NCBI GenBank assembly: GCA_029547705.1
Contig: JAKPOU010000001.1
Coordinates: 197,437-261,436 of the forward strand
Length of the DNA stretch: 64,000 nucleotides
Direction of reading: 5' to 3'
From: Bacteroidota bacterium
GTDB taxonomy: Bacteria > Bacteroidota > Bacteroidia > Bacteroidales > VadinHA17
The notes below the pieces were generated by a model, which had not been told where the DNA came from, did not search any database, and worked only from the letters and a program-made list of their open reading frames with translations. Within the stretch, counting starts at the first letter, position 1. Each line of letters begins with the position of its first letter. The position numbers and the translations under genes are program-made. Of the stretch, positions 26,506 to 34,373 are shown one piece after another.

Positions 26506-27192
26506 ATGAAAGTACTTGAACTGAAGAATGTGAATAAAATATATAATTCAGCAGAGATCAAAGTCCATGCGGTAAATGATGTGACTTTGGAATTTGAAGA
26601 GGCTGAATTTGCTGCTATCGTCGGCCCGTCCGGATCGGGCAAGACAACACTTCTGAACATGATCGGCGGACTTGACATGCCGACATCCGGTGAAATTATT
26701 ATCGGGGGTGTTGATCTTTCAAGGCTCAGGCCGTCGGAACTGATCGATTTCAGACTGAACAACATAGGATTTGTGTTCCAGTCATTCAACCTTATTCCCG
26801 TTCTTACGGCAAAAGAGAATGTTGAATTCATTATGGCACTTCAGAAATGGCCGGCAGATAAAAGGGAGGAACGGACTCTTGAATTGCTGAGGGCCGTGGG
26901 TCTGGAAGAAAGGATTAACAGCCGCCCCTCAAAACTGTCAGGCGGACAGCAGCAGAGGGTTGCGGTGGCCAGGGCCCTTGCATCCCGACCGAAGTTTGTA
27001 CTGGCCGATGAACCAACTGCCAATCTCGATTCAAAGGCTGCGGCAATACTGCTTGAGATAATGGAAAAGCTGAACCGGGATGAGAAAATAACATTTATCT
27101 TTTCAACCCATGATCCGAGGGTGATGAAAATGGCCCGCAGGGTGATCACCCTGGAAGACGGAAAGGTCATTTCCGATGAAGGGAAGGAATAA
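26506..27192 (+). CDS. ABC transporter ATP-binding protein (LolD/MacB type)
   Basis: A 228-residue ATPase: Walker A GPSGSGKTTLLN (about 40-51), Q-loop FQSFNLIPVLTAKENVEF, signature LSGGQQQRVAVARAL (about 145), Walker B FVLADEPTANLD and H-loop STHDPRV. This is the LolD/MacB/FtsE subgroup that powers mechanotransmission permeases. It lies 24 bases after the second permease and is surely its motor. It is followed 14 bases later by a barrel protein gene. Confidence 0.95.
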   Translation: MKVLELKNVNKIYNSAEIKVHAVNDVTLEFEEAEFAAIVGPSGSGKTTLLNMIGGLDMPTSGEIIIGGVDLSRLRPSELIDFRLNNIGFVFQSFNLIPVLTAKENVEFIMALQKWPADKREERTLELLRAVGLEERINSRPSKLSGGQQQRVAVARALASRPKFVLADEPTANLDSKAAAILLEIMEKLNRDEKITFIFSTHDPRVMKMARRVITLEDGKVISDEGKE

Positions 27193-27206
27193 AATCTCTT
27201 TTTTTC

Positions 27207-28361
27207 ATGACGAGAATAAAAATACTGTTACAGCTTTCCCTGTTATTCATTTCCGTTCCGGCCTTTAACCAGGAAGATGGAAAGAAGATTGCAATAAGCG
27301 GTTATCTGAGCTCCGTGCAGAGTGTGATGTTTGATACTCTGAAAGGCCCCTTCGTCAATGACTATATTTTACATAACCGCCTCAATTTCAAAAGCTGGCT
27401 GAATGATCACATAACGTTTGCGGCGGAATTCCGGAACAGGCTGTTCACGGGTGATATGGCAAAGGCCGGGAAAACCTATGCCGTTCTGACAGGAAGTGAT
27501 GATGGCTTTGTGGATATGTCCTGGAATCTGATTTCCGGAAAATCTTTCTTTTTTAATACAACAATTGACAGGCTGTGGGTGGATATCAGCTATGAAAAAT
27601 TCCAGGTCTGTGCAGGAAGACAGAGAATAAACTGGGGGCAGGCACTGGTATGGAATCCCAATGATATTTTCAATACTTATTCCTTTTTCGATGTTGACTA
27701 TATTGAAAGACCGGGCTGTGATGCGGTCCGCCTTCAGTATTATCCCTCATGGTCATCCGCGCTTGAACTGGCTGTCAGTGCCGGCAGTGAGAAGGACATC
27801 ACTGCTGCAGGCCTGTTCCGCTTCAGCAGGTGGGGATATGATATACAGTTCCTTGCGGGGTATTCAAACTCCTCGGATATTGTTGCCGGCGCAGGATGGT
27901 CGGGGCCGGCCGGATCATTCTCATTCAGGGGGGAAACTACCTGGTTCCGGCCTGCGGAATCATTCCTGAACTCCAGGGGCACGATTCTGGTAACCGCCGG
28001 TGTTGACAGGATATTCAGCGATAATTCGGTGGTTCAGCTTCAGATGATGTATTGCAATGACCCGCAGGGTCCGGGGACCCTGACAAAGCTGCTTGCATCC
28101 GGCCTGTCAGCCCGGAATCTGGCTTTTTCGAAATTTACCCTTTTCGGGCAGTGTGTGCTTGCTGCAACACCTCTACTGAACACCGGGCTGTCATCGATGT
28201 GGTTTCCTGATCTGAAAGGTTTCTTTGCCGGACCTTCTCTCGAATGGTCCATGGCCCAGAATGTCGACTTTTCCTTCATCTGGCAGCACTTCAACGGGAA
28301 AACGGATGAGCTGCGGTCAAGAATAAACCTGATGTTTCTGAAATTCAGGTACAGTTTCTAG
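27207..28361 (+). CDS. Putative outer-membrane beta-barrel protein of the export operon
   Basis: A 384-residue protein with a signal peptide (about 1-20, LLQLSLLFISVPAF) followed entirely by amphipathic strands and ending in an aromatic residue (KFRYSF), the usual barrel terminus. The segment GRQRINWGQALVWNPNDIFN resembles barrel families such as DUF1302 or alginate-export-like porins that accompany lipid transport genes in Proteobacteria. By position it is the outer-membrane end of the LolA/permease/ATPase system, though it has no partner motif proving that. Confidence 0.75.
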   Translation: MTRIKILLQLSLLFISVPAFNQEDGKKIAISGYLSSVQSVMFDTLKGPFVNDYILHNRLNFKSWLNDHITFAAEFRNRLFTGDMAKAGKTYAVLTGSDDGFVDMSWNLISGKSFFFNTTIDRLWVDISYEKFQVCAGRQRINWGQALVWNPNDIFNTYSFFDVDYIERPGCDAVRLQYYPSWSSALELAVSAGSEKDITAAGLFRFSRWGYDIQFLAGYSNSSDIVAGAGWSGPAGSFSFRGETTWFRPAESFLNSRGTILVTAGVDRIFSDNSVVQLQMMYCNDPQGPGTLTKLLASGLSARNLAFSKFTLFGQCVLAATPLLNTGLSSMWFPDLKGFFAGPSLEWSMAQNVDFSFIWQHFNGKTDELRSRINLMFLKFRYSF

Positions 28362-28369
28362 AATTTTCC

Positions 28370-28377
28370 TACTTTTA
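28370..28377 (+). promoter_or_regulatory. Possible -7 element before the methyltransferase gene
   Basis: TACTTTTA matches TAnnTTTG at all but the last base, 21 bases before the ATG. It may let the methyltransferase be expressed apart from the upstream operon. Confidence 0.3.
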
Positions 28378-28397
28378 CCGCCATAAAAAAATTATCA

Positions 28398-29135
28398 ATG
28401 GCACTGGTTCATGAATTCGAACGAAGCGGCAACTGGCTTTTCAGAAGAAGAAGCTGGCTCCCTCTGTTTCTTGTTGCTGCCGGCATCCTGATACTCTGGG
28501 GCGGAAACAGGCAGGCAGGCTCCTTTAATCTCCGCGATGAGATGGTTTTTCTCGCAATAAGCCTTACTGGAGAGATAATCAGGATACTTACAGTGGGCTT
28601 TGCACCACAGGGAACATCCGGAAGAAACACTTCTGCCGGACAGGTTGCATGGGAGCTGAATGAGACCGGTGCTTATTCACTGGTAAGACATCCCCTTTAT
28701 GCCGGAAACTTTCTCATGTGGCTCGGACCGGTGCTTTTTCTGAGGTCTGCCTGGTTTACCGTGATATTTATTCTGGTATACTGGCTTTATTATGAGAGGA
28801 TAATGTTTGCCGAGGAACAGTTTCTCAGACGGAAATTCGGGGAGAAATATGATGAATATTCTTCGAAAGTATATCCAATTATTCCGTTTAAATTTAATTT
28901 CCTTCCCCCGGCACTTCCCTTTTCTCTCAGGAATGTACTGAAAAGGGAATATCACAGCTTTGTCAATATCTTCCTGATTTTTGCAGCCCTTGATATTTCC
29001 AGGAATTACTTCCTTACCGGAAGGCTGTTTATTACCGATATCTGGATATGGCTCACATGCGGAGCCGGAATTATCTGGCTGATAATCCGGCTCATCCATA
29101 AATTCACGGACTGGCTTGAGGTTGAAGGCCGTTGA
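28398..29135 (+). CDS. ICMT-like membrane methyltransferase
   Basis: A 245-residue protein with about six membrane helices and the isoprenylcysteine carboxyl methyltransferase/phospholipid methyltransferase signature: GAYSLVRHPLYAGNFLMW, then YYERIMFAEEQFLRRKFGEKYDEY, the SAM-binding and catalytic region of this fold. Bacterial members methylate lipids or small hydrophobic molecules, and none needs a prenylated protein. It starts 36 bases after the barrel gene on the same strand. The extra C-terminal helices (about 190-235) go beyond the minimal family core. Confidence 0.8.
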   Translation: MALVHEFERSGNWLFRRRSWLPLFLVAAGILILWGGNRQAGSFNLRDEMVFLAISLTGEIIRILTVGFAPQGTSGRNTSAGQVAWELNETGAYSLVRHPLYAGNFLMWLGPVLFLRSAWFTVIFILVYWLYYERIMFAEEQFLRRKFGEKYDEYSSKVYPIIPFKFNFLPPALPFSLRNVLKREYHSFVNIFLIFAALDISRNYFLTGRLFITDIWIWLTCGAGIIWLIIRLIHKFTDWLEVEGR

Positions 29136-29159
29136 AAACCACGCCTTTGCCTGTGCCGC

Positions 29160-29837
29160 TTATTCCCTTGCTCCTGTGAATATCATGATATAATAGAGCA
29201 ATGTTGCCAGTGAGCCCACTGCAGCTATAACATAGGTCATAGCCGCCCATTTCAGGGCATCCCGGGCCCTTGCCTGGTTCTCATGTGAGGTAACCCCTGT
29301 ACCTGAAAGCCATACAAGGGCTCTCTGACTTGCATTGAATTCTACGGGCAGCGTTATAAAGCTGAAAAGGGTTGTCAGGGCGAACAGGACAATGCCGGTG
29401 AATAAAAGTGCGGGGAAGGTTTTAATCATCAGAATGCCTGCAAGGATGACCCAGGTAACCCATTTTGATGAGAAGCTGACAACGGGAACCAGCCTTGATC
29501 TTAATGTGAGCCATGCATAGGCATTTGCATGCTGTACCGCATGCCCGGTTTCATGAGCTGCCACTGCTGCTGCTGCAATACTCCTTGATGCATATACATC
29601 CCGGCTGAGATTGATAGTCTTCTTTTCCGGATTGTAATGGTCTGTAAGCTGTCCCGGCACGCTTACGACACTCACGTCATATATACCGTTGTCATGAAGC
29701 ATCTTTTCAGCTATTTCCTTTCCGGTCATACCGTTTTCAACAGGTATTTTTGAATATTTCCTGAATTTTGATTTCAGAGTTGAACTGGCGATCCAGCTAA
29801 GGACCATTACTGCTATGAAAATTAACCAGATATTCAT
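29160..29837 (-). CDS. YugP-like neutral zinc metallopeptidase
   Basis: A 225-residue membrane protein with one N-terminal helix, HETGH (His95, Glu96, His99) in AAAVAAHETGHAVQHA, and a hydrophobic C-terminal half with about three further helices, the standard zinc metallopeptidase_2 (YugP) form. The function in the family is not well defined; membrane protein quality control is the usual guess. No operon partner: it is flanked by convergent and divergent genes. Confidence 0.88.
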   Translation of the reverse strand: MNIWLIFIAVMVLSWIASSTLKSKFRKYSKIPVENGMTGKEIAEKMLHDNGIYDVSVVSVPGQLTDHYNPEKKTINLSRDVYASRSIAAAAVAAHETGHAVQHANAYAWLTLRSRLVPVVSFSSKWVTWVILAGILMIKTFPALLFTGIVLFALTTLFSFITLPVEFNASQRALVWLSGTGVTSHENQARARDALKWAAMTYVIAAVGSLATLLYYIMIFTGARE

Positions 29838-29978
29838 TATTGTATTTGTTTTTAAATTAACTTATTTCCGGGTTGAATTACCTTCAGGACTTCAAAAGCC
29901 CTGCCATTTGACTTTCATGCCAATTTGACAGGGACTTTTTAAGGATCAGGGTAAAAACGGACAGAAAGCGCTTTTATC

Positions 29979-29986
29979 TATATTTG
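29979..29986 (+). promoter_or_regulatory. -7 promoter element at the yidD start
   Basis: TATATTTG is a full consensus match ending 4 bases before the GTG of yidD, so transcription would begin at or next to the start codon. Confidence 0.4.
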
Positions 29987-29990
29987 GAAC

Positions 29991-30299
29991 GTGGCAAAAT
30001 TACTTAAGGATATACTGTCATTTCTGCTGGCACTTCCGGTGCATGTTTACCGCCATGCCATTTCTCCCTGGCTCAGGCCTTCCTGCAGGCATGTTCCTTC
30101 CTGTTCGGCATATATGCTCGATGCCCTGAAGCTTCACGGTCCCTTTAAAGGCTTTTTGCTTGGCTTTGACAGGATTCTCCGGTGCCGGCCCGGGGGAACA
30201 CACGGATATGATCCCGTACCCCTGTTTATTTTCCGCCGGTATAAATACCTGTCAGGAATACTGAGAGGCTGGAAAAGGCAGAACCGCCTCAGACATTAA
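29991..30299 (+). CDS. yidD: Membrane protein insertion efficiency factor YidD
   Basis: A 102-residue peripheral membrane protein. It carries the whole family signature: SPWLRPSCRHVPSCSAYMLDALKLHG, then GFDRILRCRPGGTHGYDPVP, with three conserved cysteines. YidD assists YidC/Sec insertion of inner-membrane proteins. The start is GTG at 29991. The gene stands alone here rather than beside rnpA or yidC. Confidence 0.95.
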   Translation: MAKLLKDILSFLLALPVHVYRHAISPWLRPSCRHVPSCSAYMLDALKLHGPFKGFLLGFDRILRCRPGGTHGYDPVPLFIFRRYKYLSGILRGWKRQNRLRH

Positions 30300-30344
30300 G
30301 TTTCAGCATCACAGCAGGCTCAGATCCGCAGGCCTGCAGTCATA

Positions 30345-31097
30345 TTAAAAATCCAGTTCCTTTTTCAGATTCTGATATCCCGTCCTGCTTACCGGAAGCC
30401 TGTCACCCGATTTCAGTACGGCAATATGACTGTCCTTGCCGTAGGGTTCGATCTTGCTGATTTCTTGCACTCTTACCATGTATGATCTGTGGATCCTGAT
30501 AAAATCAGCCGGGGGAAGATTATCTTCATAATATTTCATTGTCTGTTGCTTGAGTGCCCTGCCCTCAATGTGGTGTACCATCACATAATCGTCCTGTGCC
30601 TCAAGGTATCTTATTTTCTCAACGGGAATAATTCTTATTGCATTACCTGTTCTTACAACGATCCTTGCAACGGGTGCTTCCGGAGCAGGCAACTGTGAAA
30701 GGATACGGTTTGCCGCCTCCCTGCCGGCAGTTCCGGAACGGATTTTTTCAGCCGCCCTGTTGACAGCATCCAAAAAGCGCCTTTTATCAAACGGTTTCAG
30801 CAGATAGTCAACGGCATTGAGCTCAAAGGCTCTTATTGCATACTGGTCATAGGCCGTGGTGAATATAATTTCAGGCTTTTCCGTCATTACCTCAAGCATT
30901 TCTATTCCCGTCAGCCTGGGCATCTGTATGTCAAGGAACACAAGGCCGGGTTTCATGGCTGTAATGGCTTTCAGTCCGGAAAAACCGTCACTGCATTCCG
31001 AAATGATATCAATATAATCCAGATCCTGGAGATAATGCCTTATAAGCTCCCTGGCCGGACTTTCATCATCTATGATTATCGTTCTGATCTTTTTCAT
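30345..31097 (-). CDS. LytTR-type response regulator
   Basis: A 250-residue regulator: receiver domain (1-120) with acidic pocket DDE, phospho-site Asp56 in LVFLDIQMP, and a C-terminal LytTR DNA-binding domain (about 145-248, IRIIPVEKIRYLEAQDDYVMVHH). It lies 150 bases downstream of a LytS-type kinase gene on the same strand and should be its partner. The operon begins with LiaI/LiaF-like genes, pointing to cell-envelope stress control. Confidence 0.93.
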   Translation of the reverse strand: MKKIRTIIIDDESPARELIRHYLQDLDYIDIISECSDGFSGLKAITAMKPGLVFLDIQMPRLTGIEMLEVMTEKPEIIFTTAYDQYAIRAFELNAVDYLLKPFDKRRFLDAVNRAAEKIRSGTAGREAANRILSQLPAPEAPVARIVVRTGNAIRIIPVEKIRYLEAQDDYVMVHHIEGRALKQQTMKYYEDNLPPADFIRIHRSYMVRVQEISKIEPYGKDSHIAVLKSGDRLPVSRTGYQNLKKELDF

Positions 31098-31167
31098 CGG
31101 TGCTGTTGTTTTGGAATGAGACTGTCCGGTAACTTCCTTTTCTTTTCCGGCTTGGCGCAGGAACGGG

Positions 31168-31189
31168 TATTCCGGATTATATTCCGGAT
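31168..31189. repeat. Direct repeat in the gap between the kinase and regulator genes
   Basis: TATTCCGGAT occurs twice (31168-31177 and 31180-31189), 12 bases start to start. It may be a regulator site, but LytTR sites usually have wider spacing, so this is a weak call. Confidence 0.35.
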
Positions 31190-31247
31190 GATATGTGGTT
31201 CAGTCCGGCAATGAAATACGGAAAGGAGACCTGCGGCAGCTTTTTTC

Positions 31248-32300
31248 TCAGGTTTCATGCGGAATAAAAAGTGTTACACTGAATACGTCCTTCTCTTTTG
31301 AGGTTATAAGCCGGGCTTTGTTACCGTAAAACAATGACAGCCGGTTTTCAACATTTGCCAGCCCCGTACCGGTTCCCTTCCTGAAAGACGGGGATGATTC
31401 AAAATTATTGCTTATTGTGATCTGCACGCAGTCCTCTGTTTTTTTCACTTCGGTTTTTATGGTTACGGATCCGCTGCTTTCATAAACGCCGTGTTTTATG
31501 GCATTTTCAAAAAGAGGCTGCAGTATCATTACAGGCAGCTTCAGGTCGAGACACTGCGTATCAATATTTTCTTCCGTTGAAAGCCTGTCGCCAAAACGGA
31601 TTTTTTCTATATCGGAATAAAGTTTGAGATTTTCCAGTTCATTCCTGAGTGATACAGCCTGTTCATCCTTTTTTGAAAGCCCGTATCTTATGAATTCAGA
31701 CAGTTTTATCACCATCTCTCTTGCTTTCTCCGGATTGGTAAGGGTGAGAGAGCTGACGGAATTCAGGCTGTTGAACAGGAAATGCGGATTGATCTGTGAT
31801 CTGAGCATTTTCAGTTCTGTTTCCTTTAAAAGACTTTCAAGTTTTGCTTCCCTTGCTTTTTTTTCCGACAGCTTTCCCAGGCTTATAAACAGATAATAGG
31901 TTACTACAGCCAGGATATAGATAAAAACGGATGCCCCGGCCCTGTATGGCAATGTGCTTTTCCAGTATATCCCGAAGAATAATTTATCCCCGGTCACTGA
32001 CTGTAACGTCATTCTGGTTATTACCATGCTCAGAGAAATGAAGACAGTGCCTGCTATTATCAGACTAAATACAATCAGAAAAACTTTTGTGTTTTCCCTG
32101 TTGATATAGCTGAAAGGGTACCATAGTGACAAAATCAGAACAGAAAGGATGAAAAAGGACAGAAGGGTATCCGGTATGCTTAGCGCATCAAAGTAGCCGT
32201 ATATGAAATAGAATAACAGTATCTGGCCGGCTGCAAGGATGATCCAGACCAGCCACCATATGATCAGCCTTGTCCTGTTCTGAAGTACAGGATGTTTCAT
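31248..32300 (-). CDS. LytS-type sensor histidine kinase (His_kinase family)
   Basis: A 350-residue membrane kinase: four N-terminal helices (within about 10-150), a coiled linker (KKAREAKLESLLKETELKML), and the His_kinase core SQINPHFLFNSLNSVSSL with phospho-His173. The ATPase domain has MILQPLFENAIKHGV and a GTGLANVENRL glycine motif. Kinases of this class pair with LytTR regulators, and one is encoded just downstream. It follows the LiaF-like gene by 16 bases. Confidence 0.92.
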   Translation of the reverse strand: MKHPVLQNRTRLIIWWLVWIILAAGQILLFYFIYGYFDALSIPDTLLSFFILSVLILSLWYPFSYINRENTKVFLIVFSLIIAGTVFISLSMVITRMTLQSVTGDKLFFGIYWKSTLPYRAGASVFIYILAVVTYYLFISLGKLSEKKAREAKLESLLKETELKMLRSQINPHFLFNSLNSVSSLTLTNPEKAREMVIKLSEFIRYGLSKKDEQAVSLRNELENLKLYSDIEKIRFGDRLSTEENIDTQCLDLKLPVMILQPLFENAIKHGVYESSGSVTIKTEVKKTEDCVQITISNNFESSPSFRKGTGTGLANVENRLSLFYGNKARLITSKEKDVFSVTLFIPHET

Positions 32301-32316
32301 GTCCGGATTTTTCAGA

Positions 32317-33066
32317 TTAATAACTCTTCACTTCGCCCCCGCCAAAAACCACAGTTCCTTTTATTACAAGCTGGCTTTCGGGATTGACGGGTCTTTCCTG
32401 CCTCAGCTTCCGTGAATCGGTGAATCCTCCGAGGACAGGAGTCACTTCAATGGTGACCTGCCATGATTCGGGGACAATTATTGTTGCTCCTCCAAAAACA
32501 CAGATTATCTCTATCTCGTTTCTTCCCGGAGCCAGGACGGCTTTTGTGAGATTGAGTTCCGTCCCGCCGAATACGGCCGTGATTTTTCCCCCTCTGAAGT
32601 TATTGGAAACAATCTGTCTGTCCCCGCCGCTGAAAATATTGATATAATCAATGTAATCATCACTCGTAAGATCCTTTGTTACCCTTCCCGACCATCCCTT
32701 CCTCCTTGAGGAAATGAAAAGAATGCCGGCAATTATGAATATTGCGGGCCAGAACAAATTATACATATGGAAGGTATGCCTGAACACAAGGGGTATCATA
32801 AAGAATCCGCCGACGGCCATTACTATTATGCCTGCACTTTTTTCCCTGGAATTTACCGTCATTACCAGGCCAATAACCACCAGCAGCATCTGCCAGCTGA
32901 AAATCACCCTGTCGATAAAATCAGGGAATATTCCGGTATTTCTTAACAGGAGAAATAATCCGGTAAGGACAAGTATCACCCCTACGGTTGCCTTGTTGTT
33001 TTTGTCATAGACATGTTCCCTGCCCTGATAGCCGGGATGTTTCCGGTATTCGTCATTTGTTTCCAT
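32317..33066 (-). CDS. LiaF-like membrane protein
   Basis: About 249 residues from the ATG at 33066; 20 further open codons upstream overlap the previous gene's end and lack homology. Four hydrophobic helices (about 25-120) precede a C-terminal beta-rich domain with repeating GGxxxxx units (ITAVFGGTELNLTKAVL, IICVFGGATIIVPESW, TVVFGGGEV). This is the fold of LiaF/VraT-type cell-wall-active antibiotic response proteins, which restrain kinases in Firmicutes. Adjacent kinase and regulator genes support a similar role here. Confidence 0.82.
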   Translation of the reverse strand: METNDEYRKHPGYQGREHVYDKNNKATVGVILVLTGLFLLLRNTGIFPDFIDRVIFSWQMLLVVIGLVMTVNSREKSAGIIVMAVGGFFMIPLVFRHTFHMYNLFWPAIFIIAGILFISSRRKGWSGRVTKDLTSDDYIDYINIFSGGDRQIVSNNFRGGKITAVFGGTELNLTKAVLAPGRNEIEIICVFGGATIIVPESWQVTIEVTPVLGGFTDSRKLRQERPVNPESQLVIKGTVVFGGGEVKSY

Positions 33067-33076
33067 ACTTGCATAT

Positions 33077-33457
33077 TTAAATATTTGTTTTTTCAGCCTG
33101 TTTTTTCTTTCTGAAGAAGGAGGCAATGATTAATGATATTCCCGCAAGGATTACTACTGAGGGCCAGTAAAAGACTTTAACCGCTGCCGGCATTCCGCCG
33201 AGCCGGTTTTCGTACAAAAACCACACCCCCCCGGCAATCAGAAGAATGCCCGGCAGGAGACTGGGGTTAAGTATCAGAAGGACCCCGACAAAGATCATTG
33301 CTGTTTCCCAGGTAAAATATTCCTTAATGCCGCCCAGGTGCAGCAGGTCATTTGTTGCCACCAGGAGAGCAAGTCCCAGAACAATGAGGAAAAGCCCGAT
33401 TCCTCTCCCCGGATGGTGCTCTCTCTGTTTCTGTACAAAAGTATCGCGCTTTTTCAT
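33077..33457 (-). CDS. LiaI/DUF5668-like small membrane protein
   Basis: A 126-residue protein with four membrane helices in two hairpins (LFLIVLGLALLVA, AMIFVGVLLILNPSLLPGILLIAGG, WPSVVILAGISLIIASFF) and a basic tail. It matches the LiaI-LiaF transmembrane family. It is the first gene of the envelope-stress operon, 10 bases ahead of the LiaF-like gene. Confidence 0.8.
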   Translation of the reverse strand: MKKRDTFVQKQREHHPGRGIGLFLIVLGLALLVATNDLLHLGGIKEYFTWETAMIFVGVLLILNPSLLPGILLIAGGVWFLYENRLGGMPAAVKVFYWPSVVILAGISLIIASFFRKKKQAEKTNI

Positions 33458-33474
33458 CAGAAATAATTTATGAT

Positions 33475-33482
33475 CAAAAATA
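33475..33482 (-). promoter_or_regulatory. -7 promoter element for the LiaI/LiaF/LytS operon
   Basis: TATTTTTG on the minus strand fits TAnnTTTG fully and lies 17 bases before the first start codon. Confidence 0.4.
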
Positions 33483-33605
33483 CTTCAGTGTTTTAAATAG
33501 TGTTAATAAAAATCGGTGAATGCCGGATTTTTTAAGGTATATCACAGCTGCAAAGGATATTTTTTACATTTTTGTTGATAATTTTTTTAATTGGATAAGC
33601 TTTCA

Positions 33606-33613
33606 TACTTTTG
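33606..33613 (+). promoter_or_regulatory. -7 promoter element for yceD-rpmF-plsX-fabH
   Basis: TACTTTTG is a full -7 match followed by CAGACC, 19 bases before the ATG at 33633. The upstream region is T-rich without a clear TTTG at 19-21 bases. Confidence 0.5.
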
Positions 33614-33632
33614 CAGACCAAATTTTGTTGAG

Positions 33633-34151
33633 ATGTCGGGTTTATATAGCATACCGATAAGCGGGATGAAGGAGGGCTGCCGGAGTTTTGATTTTGAAAT
33701 AGGGAATGATCTTTTTGCCCATTTTGAGGAAGCAGAAGTAAGGGAAGGATCCCTGAAAGCGATTGTTCAGGCCGAAAAGGGTCCTGCTCACATTGATCTC
33801 ACAATTCTCATTGACGGTGCAGTAAACATTTCATGTGACCGGTGTCTCGGCATTTTTCCGTTTCCGGTACATTGCATTAACAGCTTGCTGGTTAAGTTTG
33901 GAAAGACACACGATGAAAGCGATCCGGATATTATTTTATTATCCGAAGAAGAAAATGAACTGGACCTGATGCAGTATTTTTACGAATATATTATTCTTGC
34001 ATTGCCGATACAGCGTATTCACCCCGCGGATGAAAGCGGGAACAGTACCTGTGATCCGGAAATGATAAGCAGGCTGAACAGGCATTTAAAAAACAACAAT
34101 ACCGGAACTGACCCGCGCTGGGACGAATTAAGAAAGATTACGAACAATTAA
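33633..34151 (+). CDS. YceD family (DUF177) protein
   Basis: About 172 residues from the ATG at 33633 (MSGLYSIPISGMKEG), where homology begins; an in-frame TTG at 33591 lies upstream of the promoter element. The DUF177 hallmark CDRCLGIFPFPV is present at about 75-86, followed by the acidic DLMQYFYEYIILALPIQRIHP segment. YceD acts in 23S rRNA accumulation or ribosome assembly, and its gene nearly always sits before rpmF, as here (11 bases). Confidence 0.9.
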   Translation: MSGLYSIPISGMKEGCRSFDFEIGNDLFAHFEEAEVREGSLKAIVQAEKGPAHIDLTILIDGAVNISCDRCLGIFPFPVHCINSLLVKFGKTHDESDPDIILLSEEENELDLMQYFYEYIILALPIQRIHPADESGNSTCDPEMISRLNRHLKNNNTGTDPRWDELRKITNN

Positions 34152-34162
34152 AACTGATTACA

Positions 34163-34348
34163 ATGGCACATCCCAAACGAAAACAATCCAAGGCCAGGAG
34201 AGACAAGCGCAGAACTCATGACAAGGCAACTGCACCGACAGTTATAAGCTGTTCAAACTGTGGATTTTCAGTTCAGTATCACAGGGTATGTCCTGAATGC
34301 GGATATTACCGTGGCAAGCCGGCTGTAGAAAAGAAAACCAGCGCTTAG
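34163..34348 (+). CDS. rpmF: 50S ribosomal protein L32
   Basis: 61 residues: MAHPKRKQSKARRDKRRTH basic tail that enters the ribosome, then a zinc ribbon with CSNC and CPEC pairs (the zinc-binding C+ form). It sits between yceD and plsX in the classic order. Confidence 0.98.
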   Translation: MAHPKRKQSKARRDKRRTHDKATAPTVISCSNCGFSVQYHRVCPECGYYRGKPAVEKKTSA

Positions 34349-34373
34349 GATTTTTCACTAAACCCTTGATACA

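Noticed and set aside
30315..30344. GCAGGC...GCCTGC inverted repeat between yidD and the LytTR gene
   Set aside because: Only six base pairs with a 12-base loop and no T tract in either direction, too weak to call a terminator.
33067..33126. Upstream extension of the LiaF-like protein
   Set aside because: It overlaps the LiaI-like gene end and adds a charged stretch unlike the family; ATG at 33066 is natural.
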